Under the pieces are notes generated by a model. The model did not search any database and was not told where the DNA came from. It saw only the letters and a list, made by a program, of their open reading frames with translations. Positions 43,338-51,282 of a stretch of DNA of 64,000 nt are shown piece by piece (positions within the stretch are counted from its first letter, which is position 1; every line of letters begins with the position of its first letter). This DNA comes from an uncultured Lachnospiraceae bacterium (GTDB taxonomy: Bacteria; Bacillota; Clostridia; Lachnospirales; Lachnospiraceae). A program made the position numbers and the translations under genes. Location of the stretch: positions 1-64,000 of the forward strand of contig CAJUNB010000008.1 of NCBI GenBank assembly GCA_910587635.1, written 5' to 3'.

Positions 43338-43919
43338 TCACTGCTGTCGAAATGTGATAGTCCCTGTTGCCGGCTCCATGGCTTCCACGATAGCAAGCGA
43401 CTCCACCCGAATCCCTCTTTCACGAAGCATCCTGCCGCCTTTCTGAAATCCTTTCTCTATGACGATTCCGATTCCTTCCACTGCTGCCCCGGCACTGTGC
43501 ACCAGCTCTACCAGCCCCGCCGTCGCACAGCCATTGGCAAGAAAATCATCCACGATCAGCACCCTGTCTTTTTCCGTCAGAAATTTTCTGGAAAGAATGA
43601 CATCGTACGTCCTTTTATGAGTATAGGATTCCACCTGTGCCGTATACATATCCCCATCCAGATTGATGCTCTGAGACTTTTTGGCAAACACAACCGGTAC
43701 ATGGAAATACTGCGCTGTAATACAGGCAATTCCTATCCCGGAAGCCTCTATCGTCAATATCTTGGTTATCCTATCCCCGGGAAACAGCCGTCGAAATTCC
43801 CTGCCGATTTCATTACAAAGATCAATATCAATCTGATGATTCAGAAAGCTGTCCACTTTCAGTACATTTCCCTCTCTAATCTGCCCGTCTTTGCGGATTC
43901 TCTCTTCCAACAGCTGCAT
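43338..43919 (-). CDS. xpt: Xanthine phosphoribosyltransferase
   Basis: 193 residues, the Xpt length. It converts xanthine and PRPP to XMP in purine salvage. Signature: ILTIEASGIGIACITAQYF near residue 55 and the PRPP-binding loop VLIVDDFLANGCATAGL near residue 125. AAAGGAGG ribosome binding site. Unlike many Firmicute xpt genes I see no purine riboswitch in the 98-base upstream gap; that gap mostly holds the terminator of the preceding gene. Confidence 0.95.
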   Translation of the reverse strand: MQLLEERIRKDGQIREGNVLKVDSFLNHQIDIDLCNEIGREFRRLFPGDRITKILTIEASGIGIACITAQYFHVPVVFAKKSQSINLDGDMYTAQVESYTHKRTYDVILSRKFLTEKDRVLIVDDFLANGCATAGLVELVHSAGAAVEGIGIVIEKGFQKGGRMLRERGIRVESLAIVEAMEPATGTITFRQQ

Positions 43920-43965
43920 CTGATTCCTCCTTTTTTTGCAAAAAAGCCTGATTTCCTATACGATA

Positions 43966-44006
43966 ACAAAAAAGCCCCGTTTTCACAAGGCTTTTTCAAA
44001 ACTTTA
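43966..44006 (-). terminator. Intrinsic terminator after the Spo0A-C-like gene
   Basis: Minus strand: AAAAAGCC/GGCTTTTT stem around a TGAAAACG-type loop, then further T. It lies 12 bases after the stop codon at 44018. Next to it (43949-43965) is half of a dispersed palindrome (ATTTCCTATACGATAA). Confidence 0.7.
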
Positions 44007-44017
44007 TCTACTCCTAC

Positions 44018-44242
44018 TCAGAAGTCCCGGGAGCAATGGAGCTGCTTGGTCAGATAGGCAATCAGTTCCTCTGATGTAGGAACTTCCCCTTTTTTTGGTA
44101 CATACTGCCACAGTATTTCTGTCATATCATCTTTTCCTTCCGTATATGCCGTATTGACGGCCTTCTCTATTTCCTCCTTCACTTCTTTTGTACTGACTCC
44201 ATTTTTTCTGGCAACTTTCTCATATATTTCTTTCATACTCAT
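44018..44242 (-). CDS. Small protein resembling the C-terminal half of the Spo0A DNA-binding domain
   Basis: 74 residues. KVARKNGVSTKEVKEEIEKAV followed by NTAYTEG and PTSEELIAYL line up with the end of the Spo0A effector domain ([24 protein letters not shown], cited in part, then PTNSEFIAMVADKL). The recognition helix region is kept, the first half of the domain and the receiver are missing. It may be a mini-regulator related to sporulation control or a mobile-element protein. Divergent from an XRE gene with shared operators. Confidence 0.6.
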   Translation of the reverse strand: MSMKEIYEKVARKNGVSTKEVKEEIEKAVNTAYTEGKDDMTEILWQYVPKKGEVPTSEELIAYLTKQLHCSRDF

Positions 44243-44291
44243 GGCATCCCTCCTGTGTGGATTATACTTCTTTATTTCTTATCATTGTAGG

Positions 44292-44333
44292 GAATTGTAT
44301 TCTCTATGTCAATTTATATAAAGAATTATATTC
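44292..44333. promoter_or_regulatory. Paired operator palindromes between divergent regulator genes
   Basis: GAATTGTATTC (44292-44302) and GAATTATATTC (44323-44333) are two near-identical palindromes 31 bases (three helical turns) apart; a third half-like site is at 44355. A minus-strand TATAAT (44325-44330) overlaps the second site. They probably bind the XRE repressor encoded next door. Confidence 0.55.
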
Positions 44334-44395
44334 TCCGGTTTCGTATGATCTATAGAATATAATGATATGGAAAAAAATGGAAGGAGTTGATGGAA

Positions 44396-44716
44396 ATGTA
44401 TGAAGAATTTTTCGGGAATCGGCTGGCACAGCTCCGTACGGCAAAAGGAATTTCTGCAAGAGATATGAGCTTGTCACTCGGTCTGAGTGAAAGTTATATC
44501 AACAAAATCGAAAATAAAAAAGCATTTCCCTCTATGAAAGTCTTCTTCTACATATGCGAATATTTTTCCATATCACCAGAGGATTTTTTCGATCAGAGCA
44601 TTGATTGTCCCTCACAGCTCAATGAACTGATTCAGGATTTGAAAGGACTAGATGAAAAACAGATTGCCAGCCTGCACGAACTGGTAAAAGGACTGCATTC
44701 CCGTTCTCAAAATTAA
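44396..44716 (+). CDS. XRE family transcriptional regulator
   Basis: 106 residues. Helix-turn-helix LAQLRTAKGISARDMSLSLG with SESYINKIENKKAFPS, then a short C-terminal helical region. Start ATG 44396, nine bases after AAGGAG; earlier starts sit too close to the ribosome binding site. Likely a repressor of its own divergent promoter region, where two GAATNNNATTC palindromes lie. It is followed by a promoter for the MATE exporter, which it may also control. Confidence 0.85.
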   Translation: MYEEFFGNRLAQLRTAKGISARDMSLSLGLSESYINKIENKKAFPSMKVFFYICEYFSISPEDFFDQSIDCPSQLNELIQDLKGLDEKQIASLHELVKGLHSRSQN

Positions 44717-44745
44717 TTTACATTTTGAAAAAGAAGTGATAGAAT
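44717..44745 (+). promoter_or_regulatory. Sigma-A promoter of the second MATE gene
   Basis: TTTACA (44717-44722), 17-base spacer, TAGAAT (44740-44745), 40 bases before the ATG. Confidence 0.65.
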
Positions 44746-44784
44746 AGGTAGGCTAACGATATCCGTAAAAAAGGAAGTATACTT

Positions 44785-46164
44785 ATGGGAAAAAATACGA
44801 CAAAAAGCATGGTGGAAGGACGCCCGCTGCCTCTTATTCTACAATTTGCCGTTCCACTTCTGATCGGCAATTTACTGCAGCAGACTTACAATATTATCGA
44901 TGCTGCCATCGTCGGACAGATCTTGGGAGCCGATGCTCTGGCAAGCGTGGGAGCATCCAGCAGTGTCCAGTTTCTCGTACTCGGTTTTTGTATCGGTACT
45001 TGCTGTGGATTTGGTGTCCCTATTGCCAAAAGCTTCGGTGCTAAAGATTACGAGGAGATGCACCGGGATATTTTTCACAGTATCCTGTTGACCGGAGGGA
45101 TTGCCATCCTTCTGACATCAGCCTGTGCTGTTCTCTGTCCAAAAATTTTACATATACTGTCTACGCCGGAAGATATCTATCTGGGAGCTTATCAGTACCT
45201 GCTCGTTATTTTCCTTGGAATTCCTTTTGCACTGCTGTACAATTTGCTCTCCAGTATTCTCCGTTCCGTAGGAGACAGCAAAACGCCTTTTTTGTTTCTG
45301 GCCTGTTCCACTGTACTGAACATCTTGCTGGATTTGTTCTGCATTATCGTACTGAAATGGGGCTGTGCAGGGGCTGCCATTGCCACTGTAGTGTCTCAGG
45401 CCATGAGCGGCCTTTTGTGTCTGTTTTATATTTATAAAAGAATACCCGTATTACATATCAGCAAGAAACAGTGCCGGATCCGCTCCCATACCGTCCTCAC
45501 CATGCTCTCCATGGGCCTTCCTATGGGACTGCAATATTCTATTACTGCAATCGGCAGCATGGTGATGCAGTCAGCTAACAACGGACTGGGAAGTATCTAC
45601 GTGTCTGGCTTTACGGCAGCACTTCGTATCAAGCAGTTCCTGATGTCTCCCTTTGACGCACTTGCTACCGGTACATCCGTTTTCTGCAGTCAGAATCTGG
45701 GCGCCGGAAAAATCAACCGGATTAAGACAGGGATTCGTCAGGCAACCACTGTAGGGGTACTCTATGGGGTTTTTGCCGGCCTTATCCTGATTTTCGCCGG
45801 AAGGACACTGTCTCTTATTTTCATCGATAAAGGCGCAGCTGCCATTTTGGATGCATCCGCTAAATATTTGAAATGTATGGGATTTTTCTTCTGGAGCCTT
45901 GCAGTTTTGAATATCGCCCGCATGTGTACCCAGGGTATCGGCTATTCCGGCAGAGCCATTTTCTCCGGCATGACCGAAATGATTGCCCGCACTCTTGTCA
46001 GTCTCTATGCAGTGCCTGTATTCGGTTTCACGGCTATCTGTTTTGCCGATCAGACCGCATGGATCTCTGCCTGCTTTTATATCGTCCCTACCTGCTGGCT
46101 GTGTATTAAAAAATGCGAAGCCTATAGCCGTTCCAACAGTCCTTCCACGCCCTCTTCCTCGTAG
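44785..46164 (+). CDS. MATE family efflux transporter, second copy
   Basis: 459 residues, twelve transmembrane helices. Motifs such as PLLIGNLLQQTYNIIDAAIVGQ (cited in part) and LPMGLQYSITAIGSMVMQ place it in the DinF/NorM-like MATE group common in gut Firmicutes. Na+/H+-coupled export of an unknown compound. AAGGAAG ribosome binding site. Its last 43 bases overlap, in antisense, the end of the convergent MFS/spermidine synthase gene. Confidence 0.93.
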   Translation: MGKNTTKSMVEGRPLPLILQFAVPLLIGNLLQQTYNIIDAAIVGQILGADALASVGASSSVQFLVLGFCIGTCCGFGVPIAKSFGAKDYEEMHRDIFHSILLTGGIAILLTSACAVLCPKILHILSTPEDIYLGAYQYLLVIFLGIPFALLYNLLSSILRSVGDSKTPFLFLACSTVLNILLDLFCIIVLKWGCAGAAIATVVSQAMSGLLCLFYIYKRIPVLHISKKQCRIRSHTVLTMLSMGLPMGLQYSITAIGSMVMQSANNGLGSIYVSGFTAALRIKQFLMSPFDALATGTSVFCSQNLGAGKINRIKTGIRQATTVGVLYGVFAGLILIFAGRTLSLIFIDKGAAAILDASAKYLKCMGFFFWSLAVLNIARMCTQGIGYSGRAIFSGMTEMIARTLVSLYAVPVFGFTAICFADQTAWISACFYIVPTCWLCIKKCEAYSRSNSPSTPSSS

Positions 46165-47723
46165 ATGCCTCTGTAATACTCCACTTCTTCCCGGATCAGG
46201 TCGTCAATGACCTGCATCCCCAGAAGCTCTACAGGAGCTTTGTCATCCGTCATTCGATAAGTTCCCGCTTCATAGGCAGTGAGCCCTGACTGTACCCGCT
46301 CCATCAGCACCCGCAATTCTTCCTGCCCCGTGGCCTGTATATTGGTCTGAAACTTTTCCAGCATATCCGGGCAGTTCGAAGCAAAGAGTTCTCTGTTTGT
46401 GGAATACGCCACATCTACTGTATATACATTGGAAAAGACACAGGAAATCGTATCCGCCAGATATTGATTGATATTTCCCTCTCTTGTTCCCCTCATATTC
46501 ATATTGACTACCATGACCCCCTCTTCTTTCAGATGCTCCTTCACCATCGTAAAAAATTCAAGAGACGACATCTGGAACGGAATCGTAATATCCTGATAGG
46601 CATCCACCATAATCACATCATACTTTTTGTCCACCGCATTTAAAAAGGCCCGTCCATCGTACGTAGTCACCTTCACATCTTCCGGCAGCCTGAAATATTC
46701 CTCTGCCAGTGCGGTGATACGCCCGTCGATTTCCACTCCTTCTATTTCCATATTGTCAAAATACCGCCTGCACTGTGTAGCAAATGTTCCCGTGCCCATC
46801 CCCAGAATCAACACGTCCATCTCTTCTTTCGTCGCTACGTCCGCCATCAGGGGCGCCGCCATCGCATAGTCATAGTACATCCCTGTCAGGCTGTCGTCCT
46901 TTTTCAGAATGGACTGCACCCCAAACAGAACATTGGTAGAGAGAATGATATTTTGCTCGTCCTCCTTCACCTGCAGGTAATTATAAATGGACTCTCCCTC
47001 ATAGACCAGATCACTTTCCCAGAAAGCAAAGCTGTCGGAAGCTCCCAGAAACCAGCATAGAAAATAGATCGCAATGCATGCCGCTGCCTGCATCCGCCTG
47101 GCTCGTCCACTGATAAAATAGGCAAGAGCCAATACAAGCAAAATACCCGCAAAGAGCAGAAAAGTAACGGAAGTCCCCACTGCCGGGATCGTCACAAAAG
47201 TGGGAAGAAAGGTTCCCAGAATACTTCCTATCGTATTAAACGCCCCCAGATTTCCTACCGTCCGGCCATTTTCTTCCAGACTGTCCACCGTGTATTTCGC
47301 AAGAGACGGAGTCACTGTCCCTAGCAGAAAAAGTGGAAATACAAAAATAACCATACAGGCGATAAAAGCCGCCCAGATCAGGAAGTTGTTGCTGACCGTA
47401 AAAATCAGCACAGCCGAAATTGCCAGAATGATATACTTTCCCGCCACCGGTATCAGAGCAATCCAGACTGCAGCGATCAGAATCCTGCCATAGAGCCTGT
47501 CCGGGTTTGGATTTTTATCTGCACTCCTTCCTCCGTAAATATTGCCGAGTGCCATGGCAATCATAATCGTACCGATGATAATAGTCCAGACAATCTGCGA
47601 GGAACTGAAGTAAGGCGCCAGCAATCTGCTGGCTCCCAGCTCCACTGCCATAACAGACATGCCTGCAAAAAATTCCGTCATATACAAATAAAGCCTGTTG
47701 GATAAAATATTTTTTTCTTTCAT
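46122..47723 (-). CDS. Fused MFS-type membrane domain and spermidine synthase-like protein
   Basis: 533 residues. About seven transmembrane helices (residues 1-230; FAGMSVMAVELGASRLLAPYF is typical) followed by a spermidine synthase-like methyltransferase fold: VLILGMGTGTFATQCRR, EIDGRITALAEEYF, DGRAFL and DVIMVDAYQD. SpeE-like proteins of this layout may not make spermidine; the role is often unknown. AGGAGTG ribosome binding site 17 bases after the upstream gene. Convergent 3' overlap with the MATE gene. Confidence 0.88.
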   Translation of the reverse strand: MKEKNILSNRLYLYMTEFFAGMSVMAVELGASRLLAPYFSSSQIVWTIIIGTIMIAMALGNIYGGRSADKNPNPDRLYGRILIAAVWIALIPVAGKYIILAISAVLIFTVSNNFLIWAAFIACMVIFVFPLFLLGTVTPSLAKYTVDSLEENGRTVGNLGAFNTIGSILGTFLPTFVTIPAVGTSVTFLLFAGILLVLALAYFISGRARRMQAAACIAIYFLCWFLGASDSFAFWESDLVYEGESIYNYLQVKEDEQNIILSTNVLFGVQSILKKDDSLTGMYYDYAMAAPLMADVATKEEMDVLILGMGTGTFATQCRRYFDNMEIEGVEIDGRITALAEEYFRLPEDVKVTTYDGRAFLNAVDKKYDVIMVDAYQDITIPFQMSSLEFFTMVKEHLKEEGVMVVNMNMRGTREGNINQYLADTISCVFSNVYTVDVAYSTNRELFASNCPDMLEKFQTNIQATGQEELRVLMERVQSGLTAYEAGTYRMTDDKAPVELLGMQVIDDLIREEVEYYRGIYEEEGVEGLLERL

Positions 47724-47740
47724 AGTGCACTCCTGATTTT

Positions 47741-48124
47741 CTAAAATTTTTCCGGGTAGTCTGTACCGGTCTCTCCCTGTAGTGCCCGTACATATTTCCC
47801 TGGATTTTTTCTCATCTTCAATAGCGTATCAAAGGCCAGTAGTACCATTTTATCACCATTTTGTCCCATTCCCGGATCTCTCCGGTCCATTTCAGCTTTA
47901 AAATGGTCTATCTGCCATACCATGATATCCACAACCGTATATCCTTCTACAGACACGCTGCAAGCAAACTGTTGATGCTCCAGAAAATAACAGAATTCCT
48001 CCAGAACATCCTCTTCTCCGGTGAGGGTTGCCCAGAAATTTTCATAGAACGCTCTTTCCACTCCCGCATAGTGACACAGCGTCTCTGCAAACTGCCTTGC
48101 ATATTCCAGTCGTTCCTTTTCCAT
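47741..48124 (-). CDS. Conserved hypothetical protein
   Basis: 127 residues, soluble, with no recognised domain. Notable segments are CHYAGVERAFYENFWATL, CYFLEHQQFACSVSVEGYTVVDIMVWQIDHFK (cited in part) and KMVLLAFDTLLKMRKNP. The AAAGGAGTG ribosome binding site is strong. It lies between the ComEC-like gene (21-base gap) and the fusion protein gene (17-base gap) in one apparent operon, which suggests a shared role, but none can be named. Confidence 0.7.
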   Translation of the reverse strand: MEKERLEYARQFAETLCHYAGVERAFYENFWATLTGEEDVLEEFCYFLEHQQFACSVSVEGYTVVDIMVWQIDHFKAEMDRRDPGMGQNGDKMVLLAFDTLLKMRKNPGKYVRALQGETGTDYPEKF

Positions 48125-48145
48125 TTGTAGTCACTCCTTTCTCTT

Positions 48146-49378
48146 CTATGGATTGCAGGATCCACAAAGATCAGCATATCCCGCTCCGATGGCTTCCTCC
48201 TTTGAGGAAAAAGCAATCTGATTTTCTTCTTTTGGCAGGCTTTTGCAATCGGATCTGTGAAGCTTACCATTATTTCGATTTCCTATATAGAGAGACGCCA
48301 TACCTTTCTCGCTCTTCTCCGTCTTGTCTCCGCCTGTCTCTTCCTTTGCCTGGTTCTGTTCCCGCGTCCCGCTGTCCTCCTCTGTCTGCTCTATGTCGGC
48401 CTCCTCTGTCCGATCCTCCTGCCTCGCCCCGGAGTCTGTCCGCTCTCCGGTCTGCCACGTCTCGGAAGGCGCACAGTTCCATGTGATTACTTCCCCGTCA
48501 GATCTGGCAATGATACTGCCCTGCTCATCAGTTCGAAACAGTTTCACGCCCATGGCTCTCAGACTGTTCAGAACACCACTGTGAGGATGCCCATAGGAAT
48601 TGCCCTCTCCGCAGCTTATCACCGCATATTTCGGCTTCACAGCTCGCAGAAATTCCTCACAGGAAGAAGTGTCACTGCCATGGTGCCCTGCCTTGTATAC
48701 GTCCGCACGAACGGAAAATCCCTCTCCCAGAATATCCATTTCCGCCTCCTCCTGGGCATCTCCCGTAAACAGGAAACTGTTCTTCCCATTACAGAACAAC
48801 AGAGCAATGGAGGAATTATTGGGATCCGTATATTCACTGACTGGCGCCAGAAATGTGATACTACCGCTTCCCAGTGCATAGCTCTCTCCCGGCTCCGGTA
48901 CAGACCAGTCCAGCCCTCTGTATTCCAACGCCTGCAGTACATCCCGGTATGTCTTATTATCCTTTTCGTAATCCGACATAAATACGCTTCCTATGTCAAA
49001 TTTCGTAATCATGACATCGGCGCCACCGATATGATCTGCATCTGGATGCGTCAGGACAAGATAGTCCAGCTTCTCAATTCCCTGTTTCGTCAGATATAGC
49101 TGCAACGCGGTACCTTTGTCATTCTCTCCCGCATCGATCAGCATAGCGTGTCCATCACATGTGATCAGTGTAGCATCCCCCTGTCCCACATCGATGAAAT
49201 GGATTTCCGCTTCTGAAGGGGACTGCACCACTCCTGTCTCCTGTTCGTTTCCTTCCCGGTACTTTTCCATTCCCAAAGCGGTTCCCATCATCAGTATCGC
49301 CGCAGAAACAATCGTCAGAACCCTTTTCAGTATTTTCCTTTCTGTCCTCTTCCCTTTTTTTCCTCTTCTCTTTCCCAT
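48146..49378 (-). CDS. ComEC/Rec2-like MBL-fold hydrolase with C-terminal Cys-rich domain
   Basis: 410 residues. One N-terminal transmembrane helix, then a metallo-beta-lactamase domain like the C-terminal part of ComEC: IDVGQGDA, THPDADHIGG (residues 110-116 are the metal ligands), FTGDAQEEAE and KAGHHGSDTS. After an acidic Glu/Thr-rich linker, the tail YIGNRNNGKLHRSDCKSLP plus LCGSCNP matches the Ada-type metal-binding domain found at the end of secreted nucleases. Secreted or membrane-tethered nuclease is likely. Start ATG 49378 with CGGAGG. Confidence 0.85.
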   Translation of the reverse strand: MGKRRGKKGKRTERKILKRVLTIVSAAILMMGTALGMEKYREGNEQETGVVQSPSEAEIHFIDVGQGDATLITCDGHAMLIDAGENDKGTALQLYLTKQGIEKLDYLVLTHPDADHIGGADVMITKFDIGSVFMSDYEKDNKTYRDVLQALEYRGLDWSVPEPGESYALGSGSITFLAPVSEYTDPNNSSIALLFCNGKNSFLFTGDAQEEAEMDILGEGFSVRADVYKAGHHGSDTSSCEEFLRAVKPKYAVISCGEGNSYGHPHSGVLNSLRAMGVKLFRTDEQGSIIARSDGEVITWNCAPSETWQTGERTDSGARQEDRTEEADIEQTEEDSGTREQNQAKEETGGDKTEKSEKGMASLYIGNRNNGKLHRSDCKSLPKEENQIAFSSKEEAIGAGYADLCGSCNP

Positions 49379-49431
49379 ATACTTTCCTCCGAGGCAGCCC
49401 TCGTCAGACAAGGGCAGCTCTATTTCAAAAT

Positions 49432-50124
49432 CTAATCCAGCAACAGCTCCTCCACTGTCACAAATTCATATCCCTCTTCCTGAAGTTCATCCACGATCTC
49501 CAGCGCAGCCATCACACTCGTTTTATACTGATCGTGCATGAGAATAATATCTCCTTCTTTGATCTTATTTACGGTATTTCTTACGATGCATTCCACATTG
49601 TCTGAACACCAGTCACGGGGATCCACTGTCCACAGCACCGGAAACATGTTCAGTTCTTCTTCATACTTTTTATTCCAGGAACCATAAGGAGGACGAATAT
49701 ACTCGGTATCCTCTCCTGTCACTTCCCGTATGGCCTCATTGGTAGAAATAATCTCCTCCCGGAATTCCAGATCGTTGGCAGCGGTCAGCTGCACATGATG
49801 ATATGTATGGTTGCCAATCAGATGCCCTTCCTCCTGCATCCGCTTTATGATCTCAGGATATTTGGAGACATTGATCCCGGTCACAAAAAAAGTGGCTTTT
49901 ACATCCCTCTCTTTCAGGCCGTCCAACAGTTTTTCCGTATAGCGGGGATCCGGCCCGTCATCAAAAGTCAGAGCAATCCGCCCTTTCGTAACTCTCTCTG
50001 CAGGTACTTCTCCATTTCCCACAGTCACAGTCTCTTTTCCATCCCGGATATGCCCAAAAAGAAGCAGCCCCAACAGCAATAAATCAAGAATCACCATTCG
50101 CTTCATCCATCTCTTTGCTCTCAT
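49432..50124 (-). CDS. Polysaccharide deacetylase (NodB domain)
   Basis: 230 residues. N-terminal membrane anchor (VILDLLLLGLLLFG), then the NodB fold: TFDDGPD with Asp55-Asp56, HTYHH (His106, His110) as metal ligands, RPPYGS and LMHD. It removes N-acetyl groups from peptidoglycan or other polysaccharides outside the membrane (PdaA/PgdA-like), often giving lysozyme resistance or helping spore cortex formation. It follows the PrsA-like lipoprotein gene by 59 bases. Confidence 0.92.
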   Translation of the reverse strand: MRAKRWMKRMVILDLLLLGLLLFGHIRDGKETVTVGNGEVPAERVTKGRIALTFDDGPDPRYTEKLLDGLKERDVKATFFVTGINVSKYPEIIKRMQEEGHLIGNHTYHHVQLTAANDLEFREEIISTNEAIREVTGEDTEYIRPPYGSWNKKYEEELNMFPVLWTVDPRDWCSDNVECIVRNTVNKIKEGDIILMHDQYKTSVMAALEIVDELQEEGYEFVTVEELLLD

Positions 50125-50183
50125 GCAGGCTGCCTCTTCTTTGATTTCATTTCTTTTTTATTGTATGCAGGATGGTTTTGTCT

Positions 50184-51278
50184 CTATTCCTGTCCAAAAA
50201 TGTCATGAAAATAAGAATTATAAATTTTAAAAAACTCGGTGGTTTTTACATCACTGTCGTGAATTAACGCCACTTCCTCCCAGACCGGCGTATTCAGATT
50301 GCGGGCAAGGGAGCCTGCAAATGCATCATACTCCTGGCTGAATACTTCCTTTCTTCTCTGCTCCACGATCTTCACTTTATTGGCATCTGTTTCCTCCCGG
50401 TTAAAGGTGCTGATACATTTGATAATATGATACCCATAGGCAGTCTCTACAATATCACTGATTTCCCCGGTACCCAGATTGAAGGCCGCCCGTTCGAAAT
50501 CTGCCTCCATCTCTCCTTTTCCAAAAGAATAGATGCTTTTGCCGTCTTCATTGTATCTGGACACCAGACTCTCAAAATCTTCTCCGTTTCTTGCCTCCGT
50601 AAGCACTTGCACAGCTTTCTCGTACGCTTCTTTCTTTTCCTCTTCGTCAAGAGGAGTTCTCTGTCCACTGCTGTCCAGTCTGTGTGTCTTGATCAGAATA
50701 TGCTCGATCGTGATGGTTCTGGCCTCATCATCACTGATTTCAGGATTGATATCTTTGATAATATACTGATAGACTTTATTGGCAACGGCATATTCTTCAT
50801 ACATCTTTATGATGATATCTTCGTCCACACCCATCGCTGTAATTTCCGTCTCATTCAGTGTGGAAAAATACTCTTTTCCTGCCTGTTGCACCAGCTTTGT
50901 TTCTTTCTCCTGCAAGGTGACTTCGTATTCAGCCGCCAGCAGATTCATTACTTTGATCTGTGCCAGTTCCGCCAGTACGGTATTTTTCACATTCTCTTCC
51001 AGCGTCATACCGTCCAGCGTCTTTTTCCAGATATCCGTATCATAGATACTCTCATACCGGTTCTGTGTATTCGTCAGGTATACCATAACTTCAGGCACAG
51101 AGCAGGAAGCACTTTCTATCCGAAACACTTCGTCGCTTTTAAAGCCTGTCGTCAATATTACTTTTGTCTCTTCCGCTTCCTGTGCACATCCAGTCATACA
51201 GAGCAGAAAAACAGACATGACGGCTGTCCACAACAGATATTTCCCGAATCCACCGCTCCACCGCGTCTTTTTTTTCAT
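50184..51278 (-). CDS. PrsA-like peptidyl-prolyl isomerase lipoprotein
   Basis: 364 residues. Lipobox LLCMTGC with lipid-anchored Cys31, a SurA/PrsA N-terminal chaperone region and a parvulin-type PpiC domain (residues about 190-300; ITIEHILIKTH, SIYSFGKGEME and TAYGYHIIKC). It folds exported proteins at the outer face of the membrane. The GGAGTG ribosome binding site lies in the stop region of the FAD dehydrogenase gene, only 4 bases away, so the two genes are coupled. Confidence 0.9.
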   Translation of the reverse strand: MKKKTRWSGGFGKYLLWTAVMSVFLLCMTGCAQEAEETKVILTTGFKSDEVFRIESASCSVPEVMVYLTNTQNRYESIYDTDIWKKTLDGMTLEENVKNTVLAELAQIKVMNLLAAEYEVTLQEKETKLVQQAGKEYFSTLNETEITAMGVDEDIIIKMYEEYAVANKVYQYIIKDINPEISDDEARTITIEHILIKTHRLDSSGQRTPLDEEEKKEAYEKAVQVLTEARNGEDFESLVSRYNEDGKSIYSFGKGEMEADFERAAFNLGTGEISDIVETAYGYHIIKCISTFNREETDANKVKIVEQRRKEVFSQEYDAFAGSLARNLNTPVWEEVALIHDSDVKTTEFFKIYNSYFHDIFGQE

Positions 51279-51282
51279 ATTG

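Noticed and set aside
43920..44017. Purine riboswitch upstream of xpt
   Set aside because: The gap holds a terminator of the preceding gene; no purine aptamer core is visible.
48257..49099. 280-codon plus-strand frame inside the ComEC-like gene
   Set aside because: Shadow frame of the real minus-strand gene.
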